A DNA stretch of 7,495 bases, taken from assembly GCA_023488645.1 (NCBI GenBank), contig JAMDDL010000091.1:1-7495 (forward strand). The letters run 5' to 3'. The position numbers and the translations under genes are program-made. The notes under the pieces were generated by a model. That model was given only the letters and a program-made list of their open reading frames with translations. It searched no databases and was not told the DNA's origin. Within the stretch, counting starts at the first letter, position 1. The number at the start of each line of letters is the position of its first letter. The stretch comes from Actinomycetota bacterium (GTDB taxonomy: Bacteria; Actinomycetota; Humimicrobiia; Humimicrobiales; Humimicrobiaceae). Positions 6,574-7,495 of the stretch are shown piece after piece.

Positions 6574-7344
6574 TCAGTAATTAACAATAGCTAAAAAATC
6601 ATCAACTTTAATGCTTGCTCCTCCAACAAGAGCGCCGTCTATGTCAGGCATCATCATCAGTTCCCCTATATTTGAAGGTTTCACGCTTCCGCCATACTGT
6701 ATAATCAGGTTTTCTGCAGTTTTGCTGCCATATAATATGCTTATTTCATTTCTGATTGCCATGCACATTTCATTTGCATCTTTTGGAGTTGCATTTCTTC
6801 CGGTACCGATTGCCCATATCGGCTCATAAGCAATGGTAAGATTATTGATTTTATCTGCCGTTATATCTTTTAAGTCTTTTCTTATTTGTCCTATTGTAAA
6901 ATCAATTGCTCTGCCTTCTTCTCTGATTTTTAAAGTTTCACCAACACAAAGAATCGGTTTGATTTCATATTTGAATGCGGTTTTCAGCTTTTTATTGACA
7001 GACTCATCTGTTTCTCCAAAAAGCTCTCTTCTTTCACTGTGGCCGATTATTACATATTCAACTCCAAGAGCTTTCAGCATTTGAGGTGATACTTCTCCGG
7101 TATATGCACCATTATCTTCAAAATACATGTTTTGTGCCCCAACTTTTATTTTCATCTTTATATTTTTCTTACTTTCATCTTCAAGTACAAGGATAACGCT
7201 TCTTATGGAAGTAAAAGAGGGACAAACTGCTATTTTAATATTATTTTTATTTTCAATTTTATAGCTTAGTTCCTCTATAAACTTAATTGCTTCCATATGA
7301 TTTAAATTCATTTTCCAGTTTCCTGCAATAAACGGGGTTCTCAT
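6574..7344 (-). CDS. tpiA: Triosephosphate isomerase
   Basis: Cytosolic TIM-barrel enzyme interconverting dihydroxyacetone phosphate and glyceraldehyde 3-phosphate. The 256-residue length is standard. It shows the N-terminal substrate motif AGNWKMN (Asn9, Lys11), the catalytic electrophile His102 in IIGHSERRE, the catalytic base Glu174 in AYEPIWAIGTG, and phosphate-gripping YGGSV (217-221) and GALVGGAS (237-244). Loop 6 reads GTGRNAT where GTGKTAT or GTGKSAT is most common, a mild variation. The ATG at 7344 is the only workable start: an in-frame TAA lies just upstream, and the Shine-Dalgarno AAGGAG sits 11 nt away, a rather long spacing. It is the first complete gene of the glycolytic group here; gap and pgk would be expected further right. 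Confidence 0.98.
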   Translation of the reverse strand: MRTPFIAGNWKMNLNHMEAIKFIEELSYKIENKNNIKIAVCPSFTSIRSVILVLEDESKKNIKMKIKVGAQNMYFEDNGAYTGEVSPQMLKALGVEYVIIGHSERRELFGETDESVNKKLKTAFKYEIKPILCVGETLKIREEGRAIDFTIGQIRKDLKDITADKINNLTIAYEPIWAIGTGRNATPKDANEMCMAIRNEISILYGSKTAENLIIQYGGSVKPSNIGELMMMPDIDGALVGGASIKVDDFLAIVNY

Positions 7345-7354
7345 ATATGTGTCA

Positions 7355-7361
7355 TCTCCTT
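7355..7361 (-). promoter_or_regulatory. Shine-Dalgarno of tpiA with long spacing
   Basis: AAGGAGA on the minus strand precedes the tpiA ATG with 11 nt between AGGAG and the start. An ATG immediately after AGGAG (7353-7355) opens a four-codon frame (MTHI) whose TGA overlaps the tpiA ATG, but with no spacer it should not initiate well. Confidence 0.6.
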
Positions 7362-7454
7362 ATAAAATAATTTTTTAAAAAATATTTTTTAAGTAAAACT
7401 GCATAATGCATATAAAAATAAAGCCTGTTATCAGTAAGAAAACAATAATAAAAA

Positions 7455-7495
7455 CCTGGCAGGAAATAATTGCAAGTTTTGTATTCCCAACCAGG
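7455..7495 (-). terminator. Possible Rho-independent terminator of the upstream gene, at window edge
   Basis: On the minus strand CCTGG (7491-7495) pairs with CCAGG (7455-7459), and GGGAAT pairs with ATTTCC inside it with one G-U pair, across a 2-nt internal loop and a 15-nt apical loop. Five T residues follow directly (7450-7454), then TATTATTGTTTT. The stem may continue beyond the window. The large loop makes it imperfect. If real, tpiA would need its own promoter in 7362-7450, where I see no clear one. Confidence 0.35.

Noticed and set aside
5086..7084. Plus-strand frames opposite gpmI and tpiA, and a 68-codon minus frame at 5784-5990 inside gpmI
   Set aside because: All overlap conserved catalytic coding sequence in other frames and show no recognisable domain or ribosome-binding site.
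7375..7494. Minus-strand open frame ending at 7375 that translates to a hydrophobic tail (from LVGNTKLAII to FYLKNIF), possibly the end of a membrane protein
   Set aside because: Only 39 codons, no start in view and no family motif. AT-rich non-coding DNA often gives Ile/Phe/Leu-rich reading, and the same stretch contains a terminator-like hairpin. It does not resemble a pgk C-terminus. It cannot be settled without sequence beyond the edge.
1..7495. CRISPR array, insertion sequence, tRNA/rRNA, toxin-antitoxin or defence genes
   Set aside because: No spaced direct repeats, transposase motifs, terminal repeats, structural RNA signatures or defence domains were seen. The window is explained by housekeeping and transport genes.

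Overview
The window is an AT-rich bacterial segment in which every convincing gene lies on the minus strand. Read in transcription order (high to low coordinates), it holds tpiA (triosephosphate isomerase), two consecutive full-length genes for cofactor-independent phosphoglycerate mutase (gpmI), secG (a Sec translocon subunit), a peptide/nickel-type ABC transporter solute-binding lipoprotein, and the DppB/OppB-type inner-membrane permease of that transporter, whose last few codons run off the left edge.

Layout: 7345-7495 is non-coding and carries a terminator-like hairpin at the window edge. tpiA occupies 6574-7344, the first gpmI 4918-6501 and the second gpmI 3346-4911, only 6 nt after the first. 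secG occupies 2939-3175 behind a 170-nt leader with a good extended -10 promoter candidate. The solute-binding protein occupies 1126-2814 behind a strong Shine-Dalgarno. A 199-nt AT-rich gap with a perfect 30-bp palindrome (1045-1074) separates it from the permease, which starts at 926.

Function: tpiA and gpmI belong to lower glycolysis/gluconeogenesis. The order tpiA-gpmI or tpiA-secG is a familiar conserved neighbourhood in Gram-positive and related bacteria, where gap and pgk usually lie upstream. The ABC genes form a separate module importing oligopeptides or a similar solute; the second permease and the ATPases would be expected to the left of position 1.

Organism: strong AT bias in third positions, a Sec lipoprotein with an acidic Thr/Ala/Glu linker, and the gpmI/secG synteny suggest a low-GC, probably anaerobic bacterium. 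It could be a Firmicute-like lineage or one of the AT-rich deep-branching Actinobacteriota or candidate phyla whose lipoproteins often carry such linkers. This placement is inference and weak.

The most unusual item is the tandem gpmI pair. Both copies keep all the catalytic and metal-binding residues I could place, yet they have diverged strongly everywhere except a 70-nt block around the catalytic serine, which is nearly identical even at silent positions. I see no defence system, mobile element, CRISPR array, tRNA or rRNA.
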